Assembly: GCF_001078595.1 (NCBI RefSeq)
Contig: NZ_LFTY01000001.1
Location: 363,830-427,829 of the forward strand
DNA from: Candidatus Rhodobacter oscarellae
GTDB lineage: Bacteria > Pseudomonadota > Alphaproteobacteria > Rhodobacterales > Rhodobacteraceae
Direction: 5' to 3'
DNA length: 64,000 nucleotides
The position numbers and the translations under genes were made by a program. Positions 23,680 to 31,472 of this stretch are shown in pieces; position 1 is the first letter of the stretch, and the number at the start of each line of letters is the position of its first letter. The notes beneath the pieces were generated by a model that ran no database searches, was not told the DNA's origin, and was given only the letters and a program-made list of their open reading frames with translations.

Positions 23680-25065
23680 ATGGTAGGCCGCATTCTAATC
23701 GCAGATGAGGACTCATCGCACCGAATCTGGCTGAATTCCAGCCTGGCGGGCGCGGGCTATTGCGTTGAGGCCGTCTCGGATGCGCAGGCCTTGACCGACC
23801 GGGCGCGGGCGACCGCGCCCGACGTGATCTTGCTGCCCGAACGGTTGGCGAAACGGTCGGGCAATGTGTTATGCGCAAAGCTGCGCGCCCTGCCAGAGAC
23901 CCGTAACGCTGCGCTGGCACTGATTGCCGATAATGCCACCCGCGCGGGTCGCTTGTCCGCGATAGAGTCCGGTTTTGACGCGATCCTGCGGCACGCGCCC
24001 GCGCCCCGGCTGCTGCGGGCCTGGGTGCGCAACCTGCTGCGGCGACAGGCTGCGGAGGCCGAGCTGCAGAACGCGTTGGCCCCCGCCGCGCCGCTGGGAT
24101 TTGCCGAGGCGTCGGATCAGTCCATGGCGCCTCCGGGCCAGATCTGCATCATCGCCAATTCGCTGTCCGAGGGGCTCTTGTGGCGCAACAATCTGACCGC
24201 GCGCATGCGCGACCGGATCTCGGTTCTGGACCCGCAGCGGGCGCTGCAGGAACTTGGCAACGGCCAAAGCGCCGACGCCATTGTGATTTCCCATAGCGCG
24301 GAGGATCCCGACCGATCGGCCCAGCTGGTATCCGAGTTGCGGTCGCGCTCTGAAACCCTGCGCGCGGCGATCGTCCTGGTGCAGGAGGAGCCTGATCAGG
24401 AGAGCACGATCTCCGCGCTCGATTTTGGGGTGAACGACGTGCTGGAGGATGGCTTTGAGGCCATCGAGCTCAGCCAGGTCCTGCGCCGCGAGATGGCGCG
24501 CAAAGCCCGCGATGACGACCGCCGCGCCTCGTTGGAAAGCGGCTTGCGGATGGCCACGTTTGATTCGCTGACAGGGCTGCACAATCGGCGAAGCGCGCTG
24601 ACGTTGCTGGATCGCATCACCGAGGCCGCGGAGCGCACGAAAGAGCAGTTTGCGGTCATGGTTCTGGATTTGGACCGCTTCAAGAGCATCAATGACAGGT
24701 TCGGGCACCGCGCCGGGGATGCGGTGCTCAGCGAGGTCTCGCAGCGGATGCAAAACTGCCTGCGGCAAGGCGACGTTATGGCCCGCATCGGCGGTGAGGA
24801 ATTCCTGGCCGTCGTTCAGTCCTGTGACGCGGCGACGGCGCGGGTCGCGGCGGAACGTCTGCGCCGGGTCGTGGCCGACAGCTCGGTCAAGCTTGGCGAG
24901 GACGGCCCCGAGATCAGCGTTACGATCAGCATTGGCATGGTGCTTGGCGGAAGCGGCGGGTCCGAGGGCTCCGCAGCCGAGCTGATTGATCTGGCGGATC
25001 GCGGGCTATACGCCGCAAAATCCGAGGGCCGCAACCAGGTCACCATCTATCAAAGCGCGGCGTAG
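23680..25065 (+). CDS. PleD-like diguanylate cyclase with degenerate receiver domains
   Basis: 461 residues from ATG 23680, GAGG upstream; an earlier ATG at 23638 lacks one. Layout REC (about 1-125), REC-like (about 150-290), GGDEF (about 300-461), close to Caulobacter PleD in length. The GGEEF active site is intact (ARIGGEEFLAVV), and an RxxD inhibitory site (RQGD) stands five residues before it, so c-di-GMP synthesis with product feedback is expected. In the first receiver the phospho-acceptor position reads LLPERL (P53) instead of LLD, and the KP motif is missing. Activation by phosphorylation therefore looks lost. Confidence 0.85.
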   Translation: MVGRILIADEDSSHRIWLNSSLAGAGYCVEAVSDAQALTDRARATAPDVILLPERLAKRSGNVLCAKLRALPETRNAALALIADNATRAGRLSAIESGFDAILRHAPAPRLLRAWVRNLLRRQAAEAELQNALAPAAPLGFAEASDQSMAPPGQICIIANSLSEGLLWRNNLTARMRDRISVLDPQRALQELGNGQSADAIVISHSAEDPDRSAQLVSELRSRSETLRAAIVLVQEEPDQESTISALDFGVNDVLEDGFEAIELSQVLRREMARKARDDDRRASLESGLRMATFDSLTGLHNRRSALTLLDRITEAAERTKEQFAVMVLDLDRFKSINDRFGHRAGDAVLSEVSQRMQNCLRQGDVMARIGGEEFLAVVQSCDAATARVAAERLRRVVADSSVKLGEDGPEISVTISIGMVLGGSGGSEGSAAELIDLADRGLYAAKSEGRNQVTIYQSAA

Positions 25066-25110
25066 AGGCGCCGGCAGGCGCGGGCCCAAAGCGGATCACC
25101 GCTGACCGCT

Positions 25111-25635
25111 TTAGCGCCGATTTTGGCCGTGGCGGCGCACCATCTCGTTCAGGCGCTCGGCATATTGCGCGCGTTCCGCGTCGCTCATCTCAGTTATGCG
25201 CTGCAGCAACAGCCGCTGCCCCAGTTCTTGCCGCTCGGTGATGCGCCCGCGATGCTCTTTGACCAATACCGCAAGCGCGTCTGCGTCGAACGGTTCCGCC
25301 CGTAGGGCGGCCAGGAAAGCCTCAAACTGGCGCCGCAGCTCCTCGCGGTTCTTGCGGAACGAACCCGCCTCCGCGCGGATCGCTGCGGTCAGGGCCTTCT
25401 TATCGGCCCACGGCAGTGCATGCCCGAAAGGACCAAGGCCCATATCCCGCCAGATCGGGTTGCGGTCCCTATCGCGCGGCCCGCTCAGCACAAACCCCGC
25501 CACGAGCCCGGCGATCAGCAGGTTGATCGCAAGCGAGGCAAACAGCGTGATCTTAAGCCAGGGCCAGCGCCGCTTGGGCACAGCTTCAGGGTTTGGGGCA
25601 GGGTTCGGGGTCGCGTTTGGGGTTGGCTCCGTCAT
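25111..25635 (-). CDS. Periplasmic heavy-metal sensor (CnrX/Spy-like)
   Basis: 174 residues. Proline-rich cytosolic N-terminus, one TM helix (about 26-50, ITLFASLAINLLIAGLVAGFV), then a helical periplasmic domain with long amphipathic helices (AEAGSFRKNREELRRQFEAFL; ...RITERQELGQRLLLQRITEM). This fits the periplasmic heavy-metal-sensor/Spy fold that in CnrX signals to an anti-sigma factor. Three bp after the putative anti-sigma gene and downstream of an ECF sigma gene. Probably the sensor arm of that signalling unit; the metal or stress is unknown. Confidence 0.78.
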   Translation of the reverse strand: MTEPTPNATPNPAPNPEAVPKRRWPWLKITLFASLAINLLIAGLVAGFVLSGPRDRDRNPIWRDMGLGPFGHALPWADKKALTAAIRAEAGSFRKNREELRRQFEAFLAALRAEPFDADALAVLVKEHRGRITERQELGQRLLLQRITEMSDAERAQYAERLNEMVRRHGQNRR

Positions 25636-25638
25636 CGC

Positions 25639-26016
25639 CTAGCCCTCCTCAAAGAGGCCGCCATAGGACGGCATGAAATCATCCAGCTCAAAGGCGTTGG
25701 CGGCGCCCAGATAGTCGCTGGTCAGGGTCTCGATGGCCTCGGGCGTGGCCAGGCCAATGGCCAAGCCCGCCACGCTGGCCGTGACCAGCCCCGCGGCCCC
25801 GGGCCAGCCGCCGATCGCGCCAAGGATCCGCTGCATCAGCCCCTCTGGGGCGGCGGTGGCACGGGGCGCGGCGGTCTGCGCAGCGGCGACATGGGCCGCA
25901 TCCGCCAGCACCCGCGCCATGAGGGCCGGTGCGGGCGCGGGCGCGGTGCGACGCTTGGCGGCGAATAGATCGTCCAGCTCCAAATCGCTCAGGGGAGGTT
26001 TCTCAGCCATCTTCAT
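25639..26016 (-). CDS. Putative membrane anti-sigma factor
   Basis: 125 residues, overlapping the sigma gene by 14 bp. N-terminal PPLSDLELDDLFAAKRR resembles the short sigma-binding helix of small anti-sigma factors. An Ala/Pro-rich middle follows, then one TM segment (about 78-96, GLVTASVAGLAIGLAT) and a short acidic tail ending in DFMPSYGGLFEEG. No zinc motif. It is called an anti-sigma factor from position between an ECF sigma and a periplasmic sensor, not from a clear domain. Confidence 0.6.
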   Translation of the reverse strand: MKMAEKPPLSDLELDDLFAAKRRTAPAPAPALMARVLADAAHVAAAQTAAPRATAAPEGLMQRILGAIGGWPGAAGLVTASVAGLAIGLATPEAIETLTSDYLGAANAFELDDFMPSYGGLFEEG

Positions 26017-26590
26017 ACCCTAGTTCTGCGCGCTGATCCGCAAGGGCCGCGGCCAGCGCTCGTTTGCCGCGGGCGGTGAGACTTTCCACCGCCTCCACGC
26101 CGATGTCCATGATCTCGGCAATCTCGGGGTTGGACAGCCCCTCGATATGGCGCAGCGAGACCGCCTGGCGCTGCCGCTCGGGCAGCCCCGCCAGGGCCGC
26201 GTCCAGCGCCCGCGCGCGCGCGGCGTCTTGCAGGCCCGCCTCGGCGCCGGGGCGGTCGTCCTCGGGCTCGGGGATCGCATCAATCCCCACCCCGCGCGCC
26301 TTTCGCAGCCGGTCCGTGCAGAGGTTCGCCACCACGCGGTAGAGCCAGGTCGTGACCTGGGCCTCGCCCTGGCGCCACTCCGGCGCGACCTTCCACAGCC
26401 GCAGCATCGCCTCTTGCGCCACGTCCTCGGCCTCGGCCCGGTCCCCGCCCAGCATCCGCGCCGCCTGGGCCAGGGCCCGCGGCGTCAGGCGCATCGTCAG
26501 GGCGCGCGCCGCGTCCATGTCGCCATTGCCGAAAGCGACCAACAAAAGCTCGTCAGAGACCGAAGAGAATGCGTCCAGTGCCAAATCCAT
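26003..26590 (-). CDS. ECF RNA polymerase sigma factor
   Basis: 195 residues. Region 2: RALAQAARMLGGDRAEAEDVAQEAMLRLWKVAPEW and TWLYRVVANLCTDRLRK. Region 4: LDAALAGLPERQRQAVSLRHIEGLSNPEIAEIMDIGVEAVESLTARGKRAL, cited in part as LPERQRQAVSLRHIEGLSN. Distinct from rpoE at 20888. Followed by the anti-sigma candidate and the periplasmic sensor, and preceded on the same strand by a secreted EF-hand protein. AAAGGA lies 2 nt from the ATG, an unusually short spacing. Confidence 0.88.
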   Translation of the reverse strand: MDLALDAFSSVSDELLLVAFGNGDMDAARALTMRLTPRALAQAARMLGGDRAEAEDVAQEAMLRLWKVAPEWRQGEAQVTTWLYRVVANLCTDRLRKARGVGIDAIPEPEDDRPGAEAGLQDAARARALDAALAGLPERQRQAVSLRHIEGLSNPEIAEIMDIGVEAVESLTARGKRALAAALADQRAELGYEDG

Positions 26591-26688
26591 CGTCCTTTGG
26601 GCGTATCCTGGTTCTTGGTGGCAGACAATCGTGGGCGCGGGTTTGGAGGCCGGGCCCCGAGGGGCCCGACCGACTGGTTACGCTTGCA

Positions 26689-27150
26689 CTAGTTATTCTC
26701 GGTCTTGTTGCGCTTGCCGTGGCGCATGCCACGCGCCTGCTCGGCCTCGGCCTGGGTGATCACGCCATCGCCATCGGCGTCGAGCCGCTCAAAGAGGCGC
26801 CCCTGGCGGTCGCCATGCCCGGCCTGCATCTCTTCCAGGCTCAGCTGGCCGTCGCCGTTGGTGTCGTGGCGCTCGATCCGCTTGGCGATCCGTTCGGCGC
26901 GGGTCTTGTCCTGGGCGGCGGCCATCTCGTCGGCGCTCAAAAGCCCATCGCCGTTGCTGTCGGCGGTGGCAAAACGCGCCGCGGCGGCGCCCTCGGCCTC
27001 TGCCTTGGTGATGGAGCCATCGCCATCGGTATCGAGCATCTCAAACAGGCGCTCGACGCCGCCGCGCGGCCCGCCCTTGGCGGTGGCGATGACGGCGGTC
27101 GAGGCAACGGCGATCAGAACGGTGCCGGCGATCAGGATGAGTTTGCGCAT
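26689..27150 (-). CDS. Secreted EF-hand calcium-binding protein
   Basis: 153 residues; GGAAGG upstream of ATG. Signal peptide of about 24 residues (IAGTVLIAVASTAVIATAKG). Four EF-hand loops: DTDGDGSITKAE, DSNGDGLLSADE, DTNGDGQLSLEE and DADGDGVITQAE, each with the Dx[DN]xDG pattern and a final acidic residue. Arrangement is two pairs joined by a basic helix. Probably a periplasmic calcium sensor or buffer. It lies 98 bp upstream of the ECF sigma gene and may be part of the same stress circuit. Confidence 0.88.
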   Translation of the reverse strand: MRKLILIAGTVLIAVASTAVIATAKGGPRGGVERLFEMLDTDGDGSITKAEAEGAAAARFATADSNGDGLLSADEMAAAQDKTRAERIAKRIERHDTNGDGQLSLEEMQAGHGDRQGRLFERLDADGDGVITQAEAEQARGMRHGKRNKTENN

Positions 27151-27360
27151 TTTTGGGTTCCTTCCAGGTTCATATTGGGGGCGACGCGGGCGGCTCTTTC
27201 CGCCGCATCTTGCCTATGAAACGGGCGCCCGCGGGCTTTCCGTCGCCGCGGGGCCCAAAAAAGTCGCGGCAAGATCGCGACAAGCCGCCGCAAGGACATT
27301 GCGCCCCATCGCATCAGCCCCGGATGCGGCTATGTTTCGGGGCAAAGTTATAGGTGAGAA

Positions 27361-27750
27361 ATGACTCAGGACACCGCGCAGATTAACCGAGAGATGAAGC
27401 CCGCGATGCTGCGAGGCTGGCGGCGGCGCTGCCCGAACTGCGGATCGGGCCCCCTGCTGCGCGGCTACCTGAAGCTGCGCGAGAGCTGCCCGGTCTGCGG
27501 CGAGGCACTGCACCACGCCCGCGCCGATGACGGCCCCGCCTACCTGACCATCCTTGTCGTCGGGCATATCATGGCGCCGCTGATCCACGTGGCCTTCACC
27601 ACCTACCGGCCCGACCCGCTGGTGCTGGCCACGATCTTCTCGGTTGGCTGCGTGGCGCTTTCGCTGTACCTCTTGCCGCGATTGAAGGGGCTGATCGTGG
27701 CGATCCAATGGGCCAAGCGCATGCATGGCTTTGGCGAGCGGAACACGTAG
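27361..27750 (+). CDS. DUF983 family zinc-ribbon membrane protein
   Basis: 129 residues. Two Cys pairs (CPNCGSGPLL and CPVCGEAL) form a zinc ribbon at about residues 24-50. Two TM helices follow (LTILVVGHIMAPLIHVAF and LATIFSVGCVALSLYLL). This is the DUF983 pattern. Function not established in the family. The 210-bp spacer upstream holds a loosely 11-nt-periodic CGCGGCAAGA-like stretch (27263-27295). The NUDIX gene starts 25 bp downstream. Confidence 0.82.
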   Translation: MTQDTAQINREMKPAMLRGWRRRCPNCGSGPLLRGYLKLRESCPVCGEALHHARADDGPAYLTILVVGHIMAPLIHVAFTTYRPDPLVLATIFSVGCVALSLYLLPRLKGLIVAIQWAKRMHGFGERNT

Positions 27751-27775
27751 CGGCCCAAGGGAGAGGCCCGCTCGC

Positions 27776-28441
27776 GTGGACAAATCAGCGATCCGAAACG
27801 CCGCGACCGTGATCGTGGTGCGCGACCCGGGCGACGCGCCGAAGGTGCTTATGGGGCAACGCGGCGCGAAGGCCGCCTTTATGCCCAACAAGTTCGTCTT
27901 CCCGGGCGGCGCGCTGGACCCCGGCGATCACGACGTGCCCCTGGATGCGCTGCCAGAGCCCTGCACCGCGCGAATGGCACATGACAGCACGCCGGGGCTT
28001 GCCTCGGGCCTCTTGGCCGCCGCCATTCGGGAGCTTTGGGAGGAGACCGGGCTTGCGCTGGGGCGCCCCTGGCCCTGGCCCGGCGCCGTGCCCCATGACT
28101 GGGCGGGCTTTGCGGATTTGGGCCTCGTGCCCGACGCCACCAACCTGCGCTTTGTGTTCCGCGCCATCACGCCGCCCGGTCGCCCGCGCCGGTTCGACGC
28201 GCGGTTCTTTCTGGTCGACGCGTCCCAGCTTTGGGGCGACCCGGATGACTTCAGCCGCGCCTCTGACGAGCTCAGCCACCTGCAATGGATCCCGCTGCCC
28301 GAGATGCGCAACTTTACGCTGCCGTTCATCACCGAGGTCGTTCTGGCCGAGGTCGCCGCGGCGCTACCTGGGCTGGGCGCGCCCGATAGCGTGCCGTTCT
28401 TTGACAATCGGCACGAGGAAAGCGTTTTCCGGCGGCTGTGA
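27776..28441 (+). CDS. NUDIX hydrolase
   Basis: 221 residues from GTG 27776 with AAGGGAGAGG upstream. The Nudix box is present as G(x)5E-type region GLASGLLAAAIRELWEETGLALG, with the core RELWEETGL. Preceded by KFVFPGGALDPGD. Hydrolyses a nucleoside-diphosphate-linked compound with Mg2+. Size and the long N-terminal part resemble the NUDT19/CoA-pyrophosphatase-like group, but the substrate is not certain. Probably co-transcribed with the DUF983 gene. Confidence 0.83.
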   Translation: MDKSAIRNAATVIVVRDPGDAPKVLMGQRGAKAAFMPNKFVFPGGALDPGDHDVPLDALPEPCTARMAHDSTPGLASGLLAAAIRELWEETGLALGRPWPWPGAVPHDWAGFADLGLVPDATNLRFVFRAITPPGRPRRFDARFFLVDASQLWGDPDDFSRASDELSHLQWIPLPEMRNFTLPFITEVVLAEVAAALPGLGAPDSVPFFDNRHEESVFRRL

Positions 28442-28521
28442 ACGCGTGGGTTTTGCGGGGTGAACGCGGGGCGCTATATGTTGTGGGTTCACGTATTATT
28501 AACCCGAATCGCCGGAGAATG

Positions 28522-28578
28522 GGTGGAGGACGGGGGAAATCCCCACCGGGTAAAAAGGCGCGTGCTCCCCGTGCCACC
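28522..28578 (+). other. Potential structured RNA element between convergent genes
   Basis: GGTGG and ACGGGG (28522-28526, 28530-28535) can pair with CCCCGT and CCACC (28567-28572, 28574-28578). Inside lies a second small stem GGGG/CCCC around GAAAT. It sits in the 218-bp spacer between the NUDIX gene and the DMT gene. No ORF with a ribosome site, and no clean terminator U-run. The 5' part looks a little like an FMN riboswitch, but the rest does not. Confidence 0.3.
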
Positions 28579-28659
28579 GGCAATGATGCTATCTGGGGCG
28601 GCCTTAAGAAACCGTGAACGCGACAGGGTTGGCGCGCAAATTCCTGCGCGCGGCGCCGT

Positions 28660-29562
28660 CTACCCCAACAGCACCAGCACCAGGATCCCCGCCGTCAGAA
28701 CGGCGATCCCGGTATATTCCCGCGACGTGATCTTCTCGCGAAAGAACAGCGCCGAGGCCGCGATCGAAAAGATCAGCTCCACCTGCCCAAGCGCGTTCAC
28801 ATAGGCCACGTTCTGCAACGTGAAGGCGGTGAACCAGCAGAAGCTGCCGATCATCGACATCACGCCGACCACTGCCGCCACGCGCCAGGCGCGCAGCACC
28901 GCCATGATCTGCCCGCGCTCGCGCCAGGCCAGCCAGATCGCCATCGCCAGGGTCTGCGAGGCGGTCACGATGGCCAGGGTCACGCCCGCGCGCAGGGCCG
29001 TGTCGCCGCCCTCCAACGACAGCGACGCCCCGCGATAGCCCACCGCCGAGATCGCAAAGAACACCCCCGACGCGATGCCCAGCCCCGCCGAGCGGTTGAA
29101 GATGCGCGCGCTCCAAGCGCCCTCGCCCCCCGGCGGGTCCGACAGGACCAGCACGCCGACCAGCCCGATCGCGATGGCCACGCCGCCCCACAGGCCGACC
29201 CCCTCGCCCAGGATCAAAAAGCTCGCGATGGCGGTCATCACCACCTCGGTCTTCTTAAACGTGATCCCCACGGCGAAGTTGCGATGCGCGAATATCGCCA
29301 CCACGCACATCGTGGCCAGGATCTGCGCCAGCCCGCCCGACATCGCATAGGCCCAAAAGCGCCCGTTCACGCCGGGCAGCGGCTGCCCGGAGGCGTTTGC
29401 GTAGATCAGGATCAGCACCGCCACCAAGGGCGCCGAGTACACAAAGCGCGCGAATGTCGCGCCGCCGGTCGACAGCCCGGCTGTCTTCAGCTGCTTTTGC
29501 GCCATGAACCGCACGGTCTGCGCCAGGGCGGCCATGATGGTGATTGGAATCCAGGCTTCCAT
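28660..29562 (-). CDS. DMT superfamily (EamA) transporter
   Basis: 300 residues with ten hydrophobic helices in two EamA-type repeats. The first repeat includes YSAPLVAVLILIYA and FKKTEVVMTAIASFLILGE, and the second NVAYVNALGQVELIFSIAAS and REKITSREYTGIAVLTAGI. DMT proteins export or import small metabolites at the inner membrane. Substrate unknown. Single gene between the convergent NUDIX gene and the desaturase on the same strand; 28 bp separate it from the desaturase stop. Confidence 0.85.
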   Translation of the reverse strand: MEAWIPITIMAALAQTVRFMAQKQLKTAGLSTGGATFARFVYSAPLVAVLILIYANASGQPLPGVNGRFWAYAMSGGLAQILATMCVVAIFAHRNFAVGITFKKTEVVMTAIASFLILGEGVGLWGGVAIAIGLVGVLVLSDPPGGEGAWSARIFNRSAGLGIASGVFFAISAVGYRGASLSLEGGDTALRAGVTLAIVTASQTLAMAIWLAWRERGQIMAVLRAWRVAAVVGVMSMIGSFCWFTAFTLQNVAYVNALGQVELIFSIAASALFFREKITSREYTGIAVLTAGILVLVLLG

Positions 29563-29590
29563 GGCCTTGGCCTATGTCAGGCGCAGTCGC

Positions 29591-30505
29591 CTAGCGCAAG
29601 CGGGGGTGCGGAACCGGGTCCTTGCGGCGGAAAAGGTGGCGGCGGAAGACCTCGGTGTAGGAGGCGTAGACATAGCCGCCATTCTGGGCGTGGAACCGTT
29701 CCTTGCGGGCGCGGTAGAGCTTGGGCAGGCGGTACCAGGGCACGGCGGGATGGGCGTGGTGGACCACGTGCAGGTTGTTGTTGAGAAACAACAATCCGAA
29801 CAGCCCGCGCGCCTCGACGATGGCGGTGCGGCCGCTGGCGCGCTCATGCGCCTGGTGCTCTAGGAAGGTGCGCACCTTGATCAGCGACAGGCCGATATAG
29901 GCCGCCAGGATATAGCCCCAAAGCGGCATGGACCCGACCCAGATCAGCCAGGCGAAGACCGGCACCAGCGCCGGGATGTGCCACAGCCAGCCGCCGATGA
30001 TACGCCGGTCGCCGAACCCCGCGCGGCGCAGGTCCCCCAACATGAACGCAATCTGCGAGATCAGCGCCCCGATCAGCATCCGCCCCGCTAGAGTGTTGTT
30101 GAACAATAGGACCCGCTGCACCCAAATCGGCAGCCCGGCCCAGACCTCTGGATCGAGGTAGTTCGATTCCGGGTCGTCATAGGGGTCCGTCAAATCGGCG
30201 TTCACATGGTGGTCCAGATGCGAGTCGCGGAACCGCACGAAGGGGACCGCCAGGGTCAGCGCCGGAAACACCAAGGCCTCGTTCAGCCAGCGCGCGCGAA
30301 ACGGATGGCCGTGGATGACCTCGTGTTGCAGCGAAGAGAAAAGCGCCACGGCCAGCCCGGTGATCGGGATCGCCAGCCATAGCGCCGCCGCTGCAAGCCA
30401 GGTCGTGCCCATGCACCAGGCGCCATAGCATAGGGCGATCAGGGCCAGGGTTGGCCATTCGATGCGCATAGCTCGGGCTTTGCCAGGGGTGGTCCCAGCG
30501 GTCAT
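29591..30505 (-). CDS. Membrane fatty acid desaturase
   Basis: 304 residues from ATG 30505, with GGAG 6 nt upstream; GTG 30520 is in frame but less likely. Three histidine boxes: HEVIHGHP, HLDHH and HVVHH, with several TM helices around them. Diiron oxygenase that introduces a double bond into an acyl chain, or hydroxylates a related lipid, using O2. Divergent from an XRE regulator across a 106-bp spacer with an inverted repeat. Membrane-fluidity control is the natural reading. Confidence 0.85.
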   Translation of the reverse strand: MTAGTTPGKARAMRIEWPTLALIALCYGAWCMGTTWLAAAALWLAIPITGLAVALFSSLQHEVIHGHPFRARWLNEALVFPALTLAVPFVRFRDSHLDHHVNADLTDPYDDPESNYLDPEVWAGLPIWVQRVLLFNNTLAGRMLIGALISQIAFMLGDLRRAGFGDRRIIGGWLWHIPALVPVFAWLIWVGSMPLWGYILAAYIGLSLIKVRTFLEHQAHERASGRTAIVEARGLFGLLFLNNNLHVVHHAHPAVPWYRLPKLYRARKERFHAQNGGYVYASYTEVFRRHLFRRKDPVPHPRLR

Positions 30506-30516
30506 AATGTCTCCAC

Positions 30517-30530
30517 TCACATGATTGTGA
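30517..30530. promoter_or_regulatory. Inverted repeat TCACATGATTGTGA upstream of the desaturase
   Basis: Five-bp arms TCACA/TGTGA around TGAT, 12 bp upstream of the desaturase ATG. Candidate operator for the divergent XRE regulator or another repressor, since it overlaps the desaturase leader. Confidence 0.4.
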
Positions 30531-30611
30531 CAATTTAATAACGGCGCGCTAAGGCTTGGTGAATTCCGTAAATAGTTAACCTAATACGGCAATCTGTGAT
30601 ATAACGCAGCA

Positions 30612-31472
30612 ATGGTGACAAAAACTGACAAAAGGGAGCGGGCGGACCTGTTCCGCGCTCGCCTGAGCGAGGCGATGCAGAACCGCGACGCAACGCAAAG
30701 CGGTCTGGCGCGCGCGATCGGCGTGGACCGCTCGACGATTTCTCAGCTGCTGTCCGGCGATACGGCGCGGCTTCCCAACGCGCAGGTCGTGGGCGAATGC
30801 GCCACGCAGCTGGGCGTCTCCGCCGATTGGCTGCTGGGGCTCAGCGAAAGGCCCGAAAGCGCCGCCGACCTGATGGCGATCAACCTGTCTATGACCGCCG
30901 CGCCGCGCGCGCTGGTGGATGAACAGGTCTTTGCCTGGCACCAAGAGGCCAAGGGCTACAAGATCCGCCATGTGCCCGCCGCCCTGCCCGACATGATGAA
31001 GATCCGCGAGGTGCTGGAATGGGAATACCTCCCGCATCTGGGCCGCACCACCAAGCAGGCGATTGGCGCCTCCGAGGACCGGCTGGAATTCATGCGGCGC
31101 GGCAATTCGGACTTCGAGATCGCCTTCCCGCAGCACGAGCTGGCCGCCTTCGCCTTGGCGCAGGGGTATTATGTGGGCCTCGACGCGCAGCTGCGCCGGG
31201 CGCAGCTTGAGCACCTGATCACCCTCTACGACCAGCTTTACCCGCGGCTGCGCATCCACCTCTACGACGCGCGCATGTTGTTCTCGTCACCGATCACCAT
31301 TTTTGGGCCGATGATCGCCGTGCTCTATGCGGGGCAGCACTATGTGGCCTTCCGCGACACCGAGCGGGTGCAGACCTTCACGCGCCATTTCGATGGGCTG
31401 ATCCGGAAGGCGGCGGTGTCAGAGCGCGAGATCATCCCTTATATGCGCACGTTGCTCGACGCGGTGGAGTGA
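30612..31472 (+). CDS. XRE-family transcriptional regulator, probable regulator of the desaturase
   Basis: 286 residues. N-terminal helix-turn-helix (about 12-75): SGLARAIGVDRSTISQLLSGD and AQVVGECATQLGVSADWLLGLSERP. A C-terminal domain of about 190 residues with no recognised family (HLGRTTKQAIGASEDRLEFMRRG, TRHFDGLIRKAAVSEREI) could be a ligand or dimer domain. No Shine-Dalgarno is visible, and a -10-like TATAAC (30600-30605) ends 6 nt before the ATG, so the mRNA may be leaderless. Its 3' end overlaps the convergent LysR gene by 34 bp. Confidence 0.78.
   Translation: MVTKTDKRERADLFRARLSEAMQNRDATQSGLARAIGVDRSTISQLLSGDTARLPNAQVVGECATQLGVSADWLLGLSERPESAADLMAINLSMTAAPRALVDEQVFAWHQEAKGYKIRHVPAALPDMMKIREVLEWEYLPHLGRTTKQAIGASEDRLEFMRRGNSDFEIAFPQHELAAFALAQGYYVGLDAQLRRAQLEHLITLYDQLYPRLRIHLYDARMLFSSPITIFGPMIAVLYAGQHYVAFRDTERVQTFTRHFDGLIRKAAVSEREIIPYMRTLLDAVE

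Noticed and set aside
28531-28560. FMN riboswitch-like sequence (GGGG-GAAATCCCCACCGG)
   Set aside because: The later conserved parts of the FMN aptamer are missing and no flavin gene lies downstream; kept only as an unexplained foldable stretch.
31439-31472. Overlap of XRE and LysR genes as a frameshift or assembly error
   Set aside because: Convergent stop overlap of 34 bp leaves both proteins with complete, sensible C-termini; such overlaps occur in compact genomes.
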